From: Morella rubra
Taxonomy: Eukaryota > Streptophyta > Magnoliopsida > Fagales > Myricaceae
DNA length: 64,000 bases
Assembly (NCBI GenBank): GCA_003952965.2
Contig: CM025850.1
Coordinates: 15,669,809-15,733,808, forward strand
Direction: 5' to 3'
Every line of letters begins with the position of its first letter. The first letter of the stretch is position 1. The notes beneath the pieces were generated by a model that saw only the letters and a list, made by a program, of their open reading frames with translations, did no database searches and was not told the origin of the DNA. Made by a program: the position numbers and the translations under genes. Positions 37,278-46,645 of the stretch are shown here, piece after piece.

Positions 37278-37831
37278 TGTTAGAATTATGTGCCCTCGAT
37301 AACCAAATAATTAATCCAGTCTAATATCTCATATGGAATATAGTTTGGTGGAAGGAATTAATTGTATGTAAAGGGGCATATTTGCAATAATCTCAAATTT
37401 CAGGGGTCAATTACAATATGTTGATGGACTTGATTGTAATTAGTAGAAGCCCTAATTTTATTAGAAGAAGAGTTCTTCAGTTTAATCCTACGGCTGGAAT
37501 TTGAGATCCCTAAGGATCCTATGTCTCATGTTCTCTCTAGGGTTTCCCAAGGCCTATAATATAACTGTTATATTCAAAGGGTTGGCATCATAACCTATTA
37601 GAGAAATCCCTAAAAAGAGAGTGACATAAATCCCTTAGGAGGCAACACATTTGTGTTGCTATTGTTCTGAATTGCTGGAGCTTTGGATTGGATCGTAAAG
37701 CGGGTTGAATTTTGTGGATTCCTGAATTACTGTATTAGGTAGGTAATTGATCCGCAATTGCAATTATAATCCTGATTAATGTTTTGTTGAAAACATGTTG
37801 TTTATTTTAGTTTAATTCCGCATAACTATCA
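37278..37831 (+). repeat. 3' LTR of the copia element
   Basis: It is preceded by a purine-rich tract (37261-37276, 'ggaggcaagtgggaga') and ends in CA at 37831, followed by the duplication CTGGG. The interval 36526-37260 before it is non-coding 3' internal sequence of the element. Confidence 0.93.
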
Positions 37832-38343
37832 CTGGGTCGTAGTAGTTTTGACCAATCATTGCCTTGCAAGTGGTAAGGCCTTGGTAAATGGAATTCGCTA
37901 TTTGATAATATGTATCCCCAGGGTTAATGGTGAAAGGAACAAAGTGTTGGTAGAGATTGCCAGCACAGGAGCAAGAAACTGGAACTATAATCAACTTGTT
38001 AGAAGGAATCTCGTCCGTATCAAAAATATTGTTGAACGAAGCTATGCTGGAAGCTTCGGACCCTAGCAAATAGGCGATCTTGATGGCGGTGTTATAAGGG
38101 GGTTGGGAACTGAAGGTTACAAAAGGATTCGCACTACTTTAGGCCATTGCAGAGGTACCCTTTTGATGTGGAAGTGTATCCGGAGCAGTTGAAGTACTTT
38201 GAATCGCTAATGTATGCTTGTTGGCAATGAGATGATTGATGAAGCAGACATAGAAATAGGATGATCGAGAGAGTGTAAGTGTGAAGATAGCCGTTGATTT
38301 GAGTTTTCAGACCGGAAATGAGCTTGCGCCTTTCTTCTTCCAT

Positions 38344-38913
38344 ATTATAACATCAAGAAATCACTCGCTGCATGTTCCTGTTAAGGCACACTGTACGCCG
38401 TATTGCTTCTTGAATCGTTTGCCATGAATTTCACGGAACTTTCAAACTGGACCCGCTTGACTAGGAAAACAAAAGCAAACAAACAAGAATGATAGCCAAT
38501 GGTTACAGCTTGTCCTTCACAGGGACATTCAATTTGGACCCGTTTGCTGCTATATTGACCAGTACTTAGACAGATATGACTTCATCGAGGAATTGCAACG
38601 TGATTGCAAAAAGTTACAGCTTTTAGGGTATCTGTCGCGTATTAATTGGTTTCTCTTGAAAGTAGTAGCTTGCTTATCTTTGCAAAAAGACTAAGCATGA
38701 TGTTCTTGTACTTAATTATCAGGAACCCTAAATATTTCCAACTAAATTGCACCATATGATAATTCGGAATATAGATGAATCAGCTACCTAGATATACTAT
38801 TTTCACCACCGGTAAAATTTGCTGAAATGTTTTATTATGGAAATAAAATATGGAAGATAGAAAAGAAAAATTCTCTTAATTCCCCTCCCAAAAAAATATG
38901 ATAATTAAGCAAA
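38344..38913 (-). promoter_or_regulatory. Upstream region of the LysM receptor gene
   Basis: About 570 bases between the receptor start codon and a CACTA end fragment. No other gene is seen. It presumably holds the former promoter, but I cannot point to a definite TATA box or element with confidence. It includes two partly similar strings ('caaactggacccg' and 'aatttggacccgtttgc'). Confidence 0.3.
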
Positions 38914-39430
38914 CATTACAAGAAAAATCACATTGGGTGGCGAAAAAATTTGTCACTGAAAGTTCTAATTTTGTCAGCAAAGGTTTTGGGTGAAAAAATC
39001 GAGTTGTCACTTGGTTTGTCACCTAAAGCATGTTAGCAAAGGTTTTAGGTGATGATTTCCCTGTTTTCTTACTTGAAACCATCCTGATGGGTTACAATAC
39101 CACCCGAACGGTTTTATGCCCTATTGAGGAAATTAAAAATTGTCATGCCCAATACACTCCATTCGTTCGCATGAGAGGTGCGAATGTACTCCCCATATGT
39201 TTGCATGAGGAGTGCGAATGTTTGGTCCAATGTGACGAAATACATTTTGTCATAGACAGTACGTGCACACGGTAATATAAAACCGTCCGCACGCTAACAT
39301 AAAAACATCTGCATCGTTGTTTTGTTTATGACGAAATAGTTTTTTGTCACCTTTAGAAGCCGTTCGAACACGTACATCGATAGTGCGAACACTTATTTTA
39401 TTGAACACGTTGGAATGTGTTTTCTGCCCT
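38914..39430 (+). mobile_element. Lone CACTA terminus related to element A
   Basis: It starts with CATTACAAGAAAAATCAC (core changed from CACTA to CATTA) and continues collinearly with 941-1380 of element A: hairpin strings GGGTGGCGAAAAAATTTGTC, then 'attgtcatgcccaata', 'tgcatgaggagtgcgaatgt', 'tttatgacgaaa' and 'ttgaacacgttggaatgtg'. Similarity fades at about 39430, and no coding part follows. It is a truncated end or a very short derivative. Confidence 0.75.
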
Positions 39431-40147
39431 TTTGAACAGTTCTGCCCCTTTTATGAATTGGTGTTGTGGAAAGTGGTACTATTATCTAGAAAACGTTATT
39501 AGAATTTTATTTTTTAAGAACTTGAGTTTATTATCAGTAAAGTAGATAGTTGTGGTCTTACATTTTAGGAGAAGAACTTGTGAAAAATTGTTCTATTATT
39601 TTAAAAAAGTGACACTAAAACTAATAGGGTTAATTAGGCTGTTATTATTGCTACTGCTAGTTTCTATCTTGGATTTTTTATTTTCAATTTCAATTCTGCA
39701 AATTAATTTTTAGAATATTCATATTTTGTAGGCATTTCATTAACTTATATTCCTAAAGTTTTAGATTTTTTTTCCTCAATTTTAATTATATAAAAGTGTT
39801 TCCTATTTTATAGGCTATAATATTAGACTTTTTTTCAACTTTAATTTTATAAAAGTGGTTCGTAATTTATAAGCTATAATATAGAGCCTTCCTAATTAGG
39901 GGGCCTTAGGCGATTGACTGATTTGCGTGCCCATCTGACTTGCCTCTGAATTTATCTATTTGCACCTTCCGTCTAATTTTTTGTCCATTTTTGTCCATTT
40001 TTGTTGCCCATTCAAATGCTTCTTACTTAGCTTCAATTGCTTATCTGGTGGAATACGCGATTAATCTCTATTATGGTTATATATGCTTTTTGTTCTAAGA
40101 GAGAGGCTTAGGTGCATGGTGCGAACACATACGGTTTTAGGCTCTTT
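39431..40147. other. Non-coding interval left of element C
   Basis: A/T-rich sequence without a gene. It includes two similar halves around 39760-39800 and 39810-39890 ('tataaaagtg', 'aggctataatat'). The right copy at the C junction, TTT at 40145-40147, is the target duplication of element C. Confidence 0.35.
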
Positions 40148-40360
40148 CACTACTAGAAAATTGACTTTTAGTGACGAAATTTTCGGTGACGAATTGAATT
40201 TCGTCACTAAAAGTTAATTTTTAGTGACAAAATGCTATTTTCGTCACAAGAAAGGCTTTTTAGTGACGAAATTACTTTTCGTCACCAATTTCGTCACTAA
40301 AGTTTTATTTGTGACGAAATAAAATTGTTGTCACTAAAAGTTAATCTTTTGTTGACGGAA
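40148..40360. repeat. Terminal hairpin array of element C
   Basis: TTTTAGTGACGAAAT-type words alternate with their inverse ATTTCGTCACTAAAA several times within about 200 bases. They would form a series of stem-loops next to the terminus. The mirror-image array is at 45860-46050. Elements A and B have fewer and diverged versions (GGGTGACAAA). Confidence 0.8.
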
Positions 40361-40625
40361 AGTTTTGTCAACCGATCGATCGGTAATATATTACCGATCG
40401 ATCGGTATCGTAACCATCTGCAAATTCGGAAGGACGATCGATCGTCAATATATTACGATCGATCGGTAACCGTCTGTACGAAACAATCGAAATATGGACA
40501 ATCGATCGGTAAGCGTAACCGTCAATATTTTCGAATCGCCGTTCAACGAATGGGAAGACGCCACGTGTTAGAAAATAGCGATCGATCGGTAAGTAACTAC
40601 CGATCGATCATCACAAACAATTATA
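40361..40625. repeat. CGATCGATCG array, left subterminal region of element C
   Basis: Repeated CGATCGATCG words are followed by GGTAA or GTCA strings. At 40371-40406 two motifs face each other across 'gtaatatattac', giving a perfect 36-base palindrome. The arrangement (motif, AT-rich palindromic spacer, inverted motif) parallels the 27-base palindrome in element A. Confidence 0.85.
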
Positions 40626-40979
40626 TGAAACCGCCGAAGTCATTTCCACCGGTTATCTCTCCGCGAAATCTCTTGAATTCCTCTCAAAGTGCAAGGAGCC
40701 ATTTCGTGCTGCATTGTCTCCAAAGTGCGTGGAATCATCCTTCATTGTCTTCTACGTCAAAGGTACGTACTTATATTATTTTTTAAGCAATATTAAGTGG
40801 TTGTTCAGTAGGAATTTTTAGTTTACGTTTTCTAATTTGCTATATCATTCATTTAGGACCGTAAAATATATTTATTTTATTGTTGATGCATGTTTTAAGA
40901 GTTTAGGATTGTTTTGGGATCAATTTTGGGTGATTTTGGGCCTGTTTTGGGGGTATTGGAACGCCTGTGTGTCTTTGTT

Positions 40980-41500
40980 CCCGTAACGATCGATCGCCTA
41001 AATGGCGATCGATCGTAGTGTAAGTGGTAGGTGAAATGATCGATCGGTTAAATTCACCGATCGATCGCTGATTTTGGTACGGAGCGATCGATGCTTTAGT
41101 GAGCGATCGATCGTCTCCTCAAAACTGTGCGTTTCAATTCATGCGATCGATCGTTTATATAGATGATCGATCGTTATTATTACCGATCGATCGCTTAAAG
41201 CGATCGATCGGTAAGCTACAATGTGAAGCGTACCGTTTTGATTAAACGGCGATCGATCGCGTTTGTGGCGATCGATCCCTTAGTGATACTGTGCGTTTTG
41301 TTGCATGGACGATCGATCGTCTGTGCACTGAAACGCGTCTTGTAACCGATAGCGTTCGATCGGTGAAATTAATTGATCGATCGCCATTTAGTGATCGATC
41401 GGTATATTTAGTGATCGATCGTAACATTTATAAACGATCGATCGTCCATATTTAGTGATCGATCGTCACATTTAGTGATCGATCGTCACGTGATTGTGAT
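40980..41500. repeat. Second CGATCGATCG array of element C
   Basis: Very dense copies of CGATCGATCG and near versions, directly upstream of the Transposase_32-type gene. The stretch 40626-40979 before it is non-coding and includes a region conserved in element D ('gtgcaaggagccattt', 'tcattgtcttctacgtcaaa'), probably a leader exon ending at a splice-like 'aaaggtacgtac'. Confidence 0.8.
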
Positions 41501-41576
41501 TACTTTTTTTTTTAAAGTAATACGTTATTGTGATTGCTTATTAACACATATTTATATACAACTTTTGCAGTATACA

Positions 41577-42839
41577 ATGTCAAAAGTTTAAGCATGCACG
41601 CACAACGAGAACCGGGACGGGATCGTCGTCCCAAGAGCAAGAAGTCGCTGATCCAATGATGACCTTTGGAGAGGCGAATGGAGTACCTGAGGGGGCGGCC
41701 AGTGGCCAAAGAGCGTCCTGTGACGCTCTCTGATTTTGATCAGTTATTGTACGAGGAGCACTCCCTCTACCAGCTCTTCGAGTACCAAGGGTTTTATTCA
41801 TCAGCTCTCGTGGACTGAGGGGTTTTGCGTGGACGCAGTTGTGCAAGATTTCTTCTGTGCACTCGTCTCGGTCGATAGAGCACTTGAGGTGCAGCTAGAG
41901 GTGCGAGGCGTGCAGTTCTTATTCTCGGCAGACGTCATTGCCGATTTCTTAAACTGCCCCCGGCCCGAGAGCCCCTGTTTCCCGGCGGTACCCCTGAATG
42001 ATGAACAGAGGACATCAGAGCAGGATTTGTGGACGCTGATGACTGGGAAGACCTCTGCAGTGGTGGGCAGCATAATCAAGCAGAGTGAGTTCAGTGAGTT
42101 TTGGCGGATTTTGCACCTTATCTGGACGCCGAACGTCGATGGCAGAACTCATTCCACCGAGTGCCCGTTCACGAGAGCTCAGTGCATGCTCTTATTGGGT
42201 CAGCAGACGCGGATAGATTTTTCGTTGTACATGTTCGAGGTGATTATGGATGAGGCTTGGGAAATTAAGGAATATAGCCTCCCATACGGCGTGTTTCTGA
42301 CTCAGTTCCTCATTTCTCGGGGAGTCGTGATCGTTGCCTCGGATACACGTAAGGAGGTTAAGAGTGCGCTGAACAAGTTCACTCTGTCCAGGAGCCGGGG
42401 CCAGGAGGGGGCATTGACTCGACGGTTTGCTCGTAGAGCAGCAGCGGCCGTAGAGGAGGCATCACGGCCTTCGACATCAGCGTCAGAGGCACCTATGGAG
42501 ACGGGAGCACCTACAGTGCCTCCTCCATGGATGGCCCAGCTATTTGCGGACTTCGACAGCCGTGTCGGCGCGACTATGAAGGCCACTCTACAGCCATTTG
42601 AGAGGCGGATGCAGTCAATGGAGGAGCAGCTGAAGGAGCTCTGGACCGCCTTCGATGGGGAGTGCACTGTGACAATGCTGCGCAACAAGTCGGTCGTGGC
42701 TCATATGGCGGACGTCAACGAGCAGCTGGAAGAAATTAAAAAGACTCTGGATGATTTCAAGATGGAGGCAGACCCACAGAGGATTCCCGGAGATATTCCT
42801 GATGACGTGGCCACTTTCCGTGATGCTGTTCGACGTTGA
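41577..42839 (+). pseudogene. Transposase_32-type 'putative plant transposon protein' of element C, nearly intact
   Basis: The best copy in the window. From about 41790 to the stop at 42837-42839 the frame is open. It encodes VQDFFCALVSVDRALEVQLE, FLFSADVIADFLNC, FWRILHLIWTPNVDGRTHST, SLYMFEVIMDEAWEIKE and GVFLTQFLI. A C-terminal coiled-coil part has FADFDSRV, MQSMEEQLKEL and VNEQLEEIKKTLDDFKME. The N-terminal part starts near ATG 41577. Compared by eye with element D it carries single-base insertions near 41666 and 41786. The first ~17 residues of the frame opening at 41736 are therefore probably not the original protein. Function is unknown; the family travels with CACTA elements. Confidence 0.75.
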
Positions 42840-42950
42840 TGAGTTTTGATGTTGTTTTATTATATCTATTTGGGACATACATTTTGATTTATGGTTTTAT
42901 TTATCTGTTTGAGACATTTGTGTTTATTTGGATTTGATTTTTTTATTTAC

Positions 42951-43468
42951 GTATCGACGTGAACTTTAAGAGCATAAACACTTCCCGACTGTGGTACTTA
43001 GAAGATCCATTTGTTTTGGCTAATCAAGCAAGTCAAGTGTTTTATCTAGTTGATAATCTGCATGGACCTACATGGCGAGTCGTGCAGAAGTTGTCGTGTA
43101 GAAATGCATATGACATTCCCGGCCTGGATCCGGATGGTGAAGTTGATGTAAACATTGAATTGGGAGCAGCCATCGCGAATGAAGCGTATCAAGAGGACGA
43201 TGCCATTGACTTGTTTATAGACTTCCGACAGTTTAACCTTAATCCACTACGGAGGGATGACGTTACGCCAAATGTTATCCAAGCTTCTGAGGCAATTGAT
43301 CGGCGGAAAAAAAGACGTATAGATAGTAACAATGTTTCAGAGGGGGATGAAGCAGAATTTGAAGAGAATACCGAAGAAAGTGGGGACGAAGATTCGTTCG
43401 AAAGTGATAGCAACTCTACTGAGAATGAGGCATCGGGCGATAACGTGCAAGAATCAGATTCTGATTAA
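42951..43468 (+). pseudogene. C-terminal remnant of TNP2 transposase in element C
   Basis: It encodes the end of the DUF4216 domain (NFKSINTSRLWYLEDPFVLA, QASQVFYLVDNLHG, WRVVQKLSCRNAYDIPG) and an acidic tail rich in Glu, Asp and Ser up to the stop at 43466-43468. The block 42957-43015 is nearly identical to 63922-63980 of element D. The rest of TNP2 was lost through a deletion ending at about 42954. Confidence 0.88.
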
Positions 43469-43590
43469 TAATTTCTTTCATGTATATTTTTCTTTCTAAT
43501 GTTGATGTTTGCTGAACTATTTTTACTGTTACTGTCTCGTTTACCATATCTTTATCGTTTATTTTGTTATGTCACAGCTTCTACGGTGAA

Positions 43591-45318
43591 ATGAAGCGTG
43601 GACGAGAATTTCCTTCAGTTACTTCTGGACAGTTGCATAGTATGAGTCCGATCCCGAGTCCTACACTGAGCGCTCCTTCTCCGAGAGTGAATGAAGGCAT
43701 GAGTCAAGGCACGCCAGCTTGTCCTAGTAGTTGTGCATGTAAGAAATTATTCTAAGTTATATTTCAATTTCCTTAAGTTAACCGACCGACTAACTTTGTT
43801 AATTTTATTTTATGTAGCGACATCAGCTTCTAAACGTGGGCGAGGTAGGACACGTGGGGTCAGTTTGGAGAAGAGTCTTGGGTCTGGGGGTCCGGGAAAC
43901 TATCGGTGCATATCCCGGAGGGAGAGTGTGGAGGAGTGTCTTCCACTGCTGCCACCTTCTATCGACGAAGATTGGAATGTTGGTCCGAGGGTTGATTCCG
44001 ATCTCAGTTAACAAGTGGGTCGATGTTCCTACAGAAGTGAAGGAGTACATTATGGACCGGGTGTTGGTATGATTAAATTCGTAAACATAAATTTTTGGTG
44101 GACGCATTTCGTTTCATTGTAATATTGTATGTTTTGGTACTTATGCAGGACCACTTCGACCTTGACTACACCCGTCATGAGGACGTGAGGACGGTGGTCG
44201 AGACTATGATGACGGCACGTCGAATGCACCGCAACCGAATGCATGCGTATTTTAAGAAGTTCCCGAGTAAAGAGGCGGCGTTGCTGAAGCCGCATCCTGA
44301 TACCACAGAAGAACAGTGGAAGGAGTTATGCGATCTGTTCACCAGCGAAGCATTTATGGTACGTGATTACAAAAACTTGTTGCTTAAATATTACATTCTT
44401 TTTATATTTAATTACTTAAAATATCGCAGAAACGAAGCGAGCAAAATAAGAAGAATAGATCAAAGTTGACTGTGAACCACGCTGCTGGTTCGCGCTCGTT
44501 CCAGCGCACACGAGCTTGCATGGTAAGTTAACAACTAAATCTTAGACTTTATTGATATTGTTTGTCAATAACTTTATGTATTGTCATGTAGAAAAATCAA
44601 GAAAGCGGCAATATCAATCCTGCAGAGCTATATAAAAGAATTATACAAACAAAGATGGGATTTGGACCTCGGAAGGAGCGAGAGAAATTTATGTAAGTCG
44701 CTTTCATTTCAATCTACTTTATGTAATTTATGTATAGTTTATCTACATTAATGTTTCTGGTAATTATTGTCATTTTTTCAGGAACGGATGGATGCCTTCC
44801 AGCGTAAGTGTGATTTAGAAGGGAAGACTTATACCGAAATTGAAGTATATTCCGAGATATTGGGCAAGAAGTCGGGATATGTTTGGGGATTAGGACGGGC
44901 GGTTAAGCCTTTGCCTTCATCAACTTTGACTACACAGTCTTCTGATCTACAGCACCAGTTAGCAAAGGCAAGGGATGAGATAGAGGCGATGAGAGCTGCT
45001 AGAGAAAAAGACTTGCAAGAATTTGCAAAGAAGCAAGTTGAGATGGAGGCCACGCTGAGGGACCACCGTGAAGAGCAGCGGGTGGAGCAGGAGCGCATCC
45101 GGTTGGAGCAGGAGGAGCATGAAAAGGGAGCAAGAGCGTATGCGAATAGAGCACAAGGAGCGTATACAACTGGAACAAGAGCGCATGCGAAAGGAGCAAG
45201 AGCGCTTACGGGCAGAAATATCGAAGGAACTGGAGAAGAAAATGTCCTCTGTAATGGAGAAGAAAATGAGCGACATGTCAAAGCGACTATTCAGCAGTTT
45301 GGGGGTTCAAAAAGGTAG
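43591..45318 (+). pseudogene. Transposase_24 / TNP1-like protein of element C
   Basis: Several exons are readable. Exon 1 from ATG 43591 (MKRGREFPSVTSGQ) ends near 43739. An exon with KLSVHIPEG (about 43902) and VNKWVDVPTEVKEYIMDRVL ends at 44067. The exon 44150-44358 holds HFDLDYTRHEDVR, RMHRNRMHAYFKKFPSK and EEQWKELCDLFTSEAF, with good splice signals on both sides. An exon near 44431-44521 has FQRTRA. An exon near 44592 has NPAELYKRI. The last exon from about 44783 has RMDAFQRKCDLEGKTYTEIE and a long Glu/Arg-rich coiled coil. One frame change lies between 43930 and 43965, and another at about 45120 splits the coiled coil. The product is probably not functional. Confidence 0.75.
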
Positions 45319-45504
45319 ATGCATGTATATTGTAATAACTTTTTAATTATGTATTATTACGATATTATTTTCGATTTAATTATGGATCACTATATGTTAT
45401 TATTGATATTTATTAATGTGAGTATTGTATTATTATTATAAAATGTACGTGTTATATAATATTTTTATTATTATTGTTTTAAAAAAAAAAAAAAATTCTC
45501 TCAC
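45319..45504. other. 3' untranslated A/T-rich stretch of element C
   Basis: A/T-rich sequence with a poly-A run at about 45480-45494 before the right subterminal array. No gene is seen. Confidence 0.4.
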
Positions 45505-46057
45505 CACTGATCGATCGTCATATTCAGCGATCGATCGTTTGTTGTTCAACCGATCGATCGTCCAATACTACCGATTGATCGGTTCATAAATCAATGTTAC
45601 ATCACTGAATTCAACGACCGATCGTCCATGGCATAACGATCGATCGTTATACTTTAGTGATCGATCGCTTATATATAAGCGTCCGATCGTCGTTGCTTAA
45701 GCGATCGATCCGATCGATTAAGCGATCGATCGTCAATATGTACCGATCGATCGATCAATATGTATGAGCGATCGTAAATATATACCGATCGATCGGATTC
45801 CCAATCGATCCATCACTTCGTTTTCAACGACCGATCGTGAAAATTACCGATCGATCAGTATATTTAGTGACGAAAAATATCCGTCACTAAAAACTTTTCG
45901 TGACGAAATTCGGATTTCGTCACGAAATACATTTCGTGACGCTCATTCGCTGACGGAGCTCGTGACGAAAATATTTCGTCACTAATTCTTTTAGTGACGA
46001 AATATTGACTTTTAGTGACAAAAAATTTTGTCACTAAAAGTCAATTTTTTTGTAGTG
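45505..46057. repeat. Right subterminal array and terminal hairpins of element C
   Basis: CGATCGATCG words and variants run from 45508 to about 45865. TTTTAGTGACGAAAT hairpin words fill 45865-46045, then the terminal repeat ends at 46057. TTT at 46058-46060 is the right target duplication. Confidence 0.85.
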
Positions 46058-46424
46058 TTTCCGACTAGAGAGACAAAATTACAGGGAAAGGGAAAGAGAG
46101 AGTAGGGGAGAGGAAGAAAGAGGGGAGGGGAAGGAAGGAATGAGGCTCCTCCCTCCTTCCTAGGGTAGCATGAAAATGGAGAAACTGCCGGCAACCCCAC
46201 TTGATTAAGGAAAGCTCGGAACTTGGGGTGCTTCAAGCTCCAAAAAGAGACCGACCCACAAGACTCAAAGACACAATCGACAAGAAAATTAAGCCTGCAA
46301 TCAATCTGGATCTTACTGAGTGTCGGTCCAGGTGAGACATAGCAAGATCTCCCAAATCCACTTTCCCATCACAAAAACATTGCATTTATAAATTAAACAA
46401 CCTGTGTGCTTCATCGTTTTAGGA
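46058..46424. other. Non-coding interval right of element C
   Basis: It includes a purine-rich stretch (46080-46145). No gene is supported; the open frames here are short and unlike known proteins. Confidence 0.35.
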
Positions 46425-46642
46425 CGTTTTGGTGACAGGGTTGATGATTTGAAAAAAAGAAAGCGATGTGGCAAAGTAGGTGACATGTGGGGCGCTTTCT
46501 TTAGGCAAAGTAACTATTATTTGACAGACGGACTAATTATTTGACATGTTGAAAATTTAGTGATAAAAATCTAAATTTTTGAAACTCAGTTACTAATTAG
46601 TAATTGGGGCAAAATCTAAGGACTAAAAATAAAATTTCCTTG
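46425..46642. repeat. Dispersed non-coding repeat, copy 2
   Basis: Same-order match to 13780-14005 (see there). It ends with 'gactaaaaataaaatttcc' exactly where copia-like sequence begins, so its right edge is probably a real insertion or element boundary. Confidence 0.6.
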
Positions 46643-46645
46643 AAA

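Larger units (their letters stand above)
32250..37831 (+). mobile_element. Complete-boundary Ty1/copia LTR retrotransposon inside the LysM gene
   Basis: Two LTRs (32250-32804 and 37278-37831) both start TGTTAGAATT and end ACTATCA. They are flanked by the 5-bp duplication CTGGG at 32245-32249 and 37832-37836. A primer-binding site and a purine tract are in the right places. Internal order is gag zinc knuckle, protease, integrase, reverse transcriptase, RNase H, which is the copia order. It is about 5.6 kb long. It is oriented opposite to the receptor gene. Frameshifts and stops make it non-autonomous now. By hand alignment the LTRs differ at roughly 4 percent of sites plus several small indels. 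Confidence 0.95.
30071..38343 (-). pseudogene. LysM receptor-like kinase with EGF-like stub and WAK-type kinase, disrupted
   Basis: This is a plasma-membrane receptor kinase of a kind expected to sense chitin-like ligands (inference from LysM). The start at 38341-38343 encodes MEEERRKLISGLK, followed by the hydrophobic signal LSIILFLCLLHQSSHC. LysM-type ectodomain blocks are separated by cysteine pairs CSC (about 37976) and CAC (about 32194). A third LysM block (YMVRIGDNMSQIAETFGVDA) lies at 32080-32150. An EGF-like stub with FFCNCPGRYL lies at about 31960-31990. After an intron come a membrane span (MGFLCLFLSGYML), a glycine loop (LGQGVYGTVYKG), [17 protein letters not shown] (about 30638-30672), DFGTSR (about 30592-30609) and a stop at 30071. 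The kinase resembles wall-associated kinases, not typical LYK kinases. Damage: one extra base near 30871, one missing near 30535, a frameshift near 38145, and a copia insertion in the LysM exon. Confidence 0.88.
40148..46057 (+). mobile_element. CACTA DNA transposon, element C (internally deleted)
   Basis: The left end CACTACTAGAAAATTGAC and the right end (inverse CACTACAAAAAAATTGAC) agree over about 28 bases with two mismatches. TTT flanks both sides. It is about 5.9 kb, roughly half of A or B. It keeps a Transposase_32-type gene, the C-terminal end of TNP2 and a Transposase_24 gene. The Transpos_assoc, Transposase_21 and DUF4218 parts are absent. It is therefore a non-autonomous deletion derivative of a D-like element. 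Its subterminal motif is CGATCGATCG. Confidence 0.95.

Noticed and set aside
40325-40786. Plus-strand 153-residue open frame rich in Arg and Ser
   Set aside because: It is the translation of the CGATCGATCG array and leader, with no protein-like features.
40980-41500. Possible CRISPR-like or satellite array made of CGATCGATCG
   Set aside because: Spacing is irregular, copies occur in both orientations and the array lies inside a bounded CACTA element; it fits a transposon motif array.
42302-42688. Minus-strand open frame of 128 residues
   Set aside because: Antisense shadow of the Transposase_32-type gene of element C.
44829-45281. Minus-strand open frame rich in Ser, Cys and Ala
   Set aside because: It is the antisense of the coiled-coil exon of the Transposase_24 gene; codon bias of the real exon explains it.
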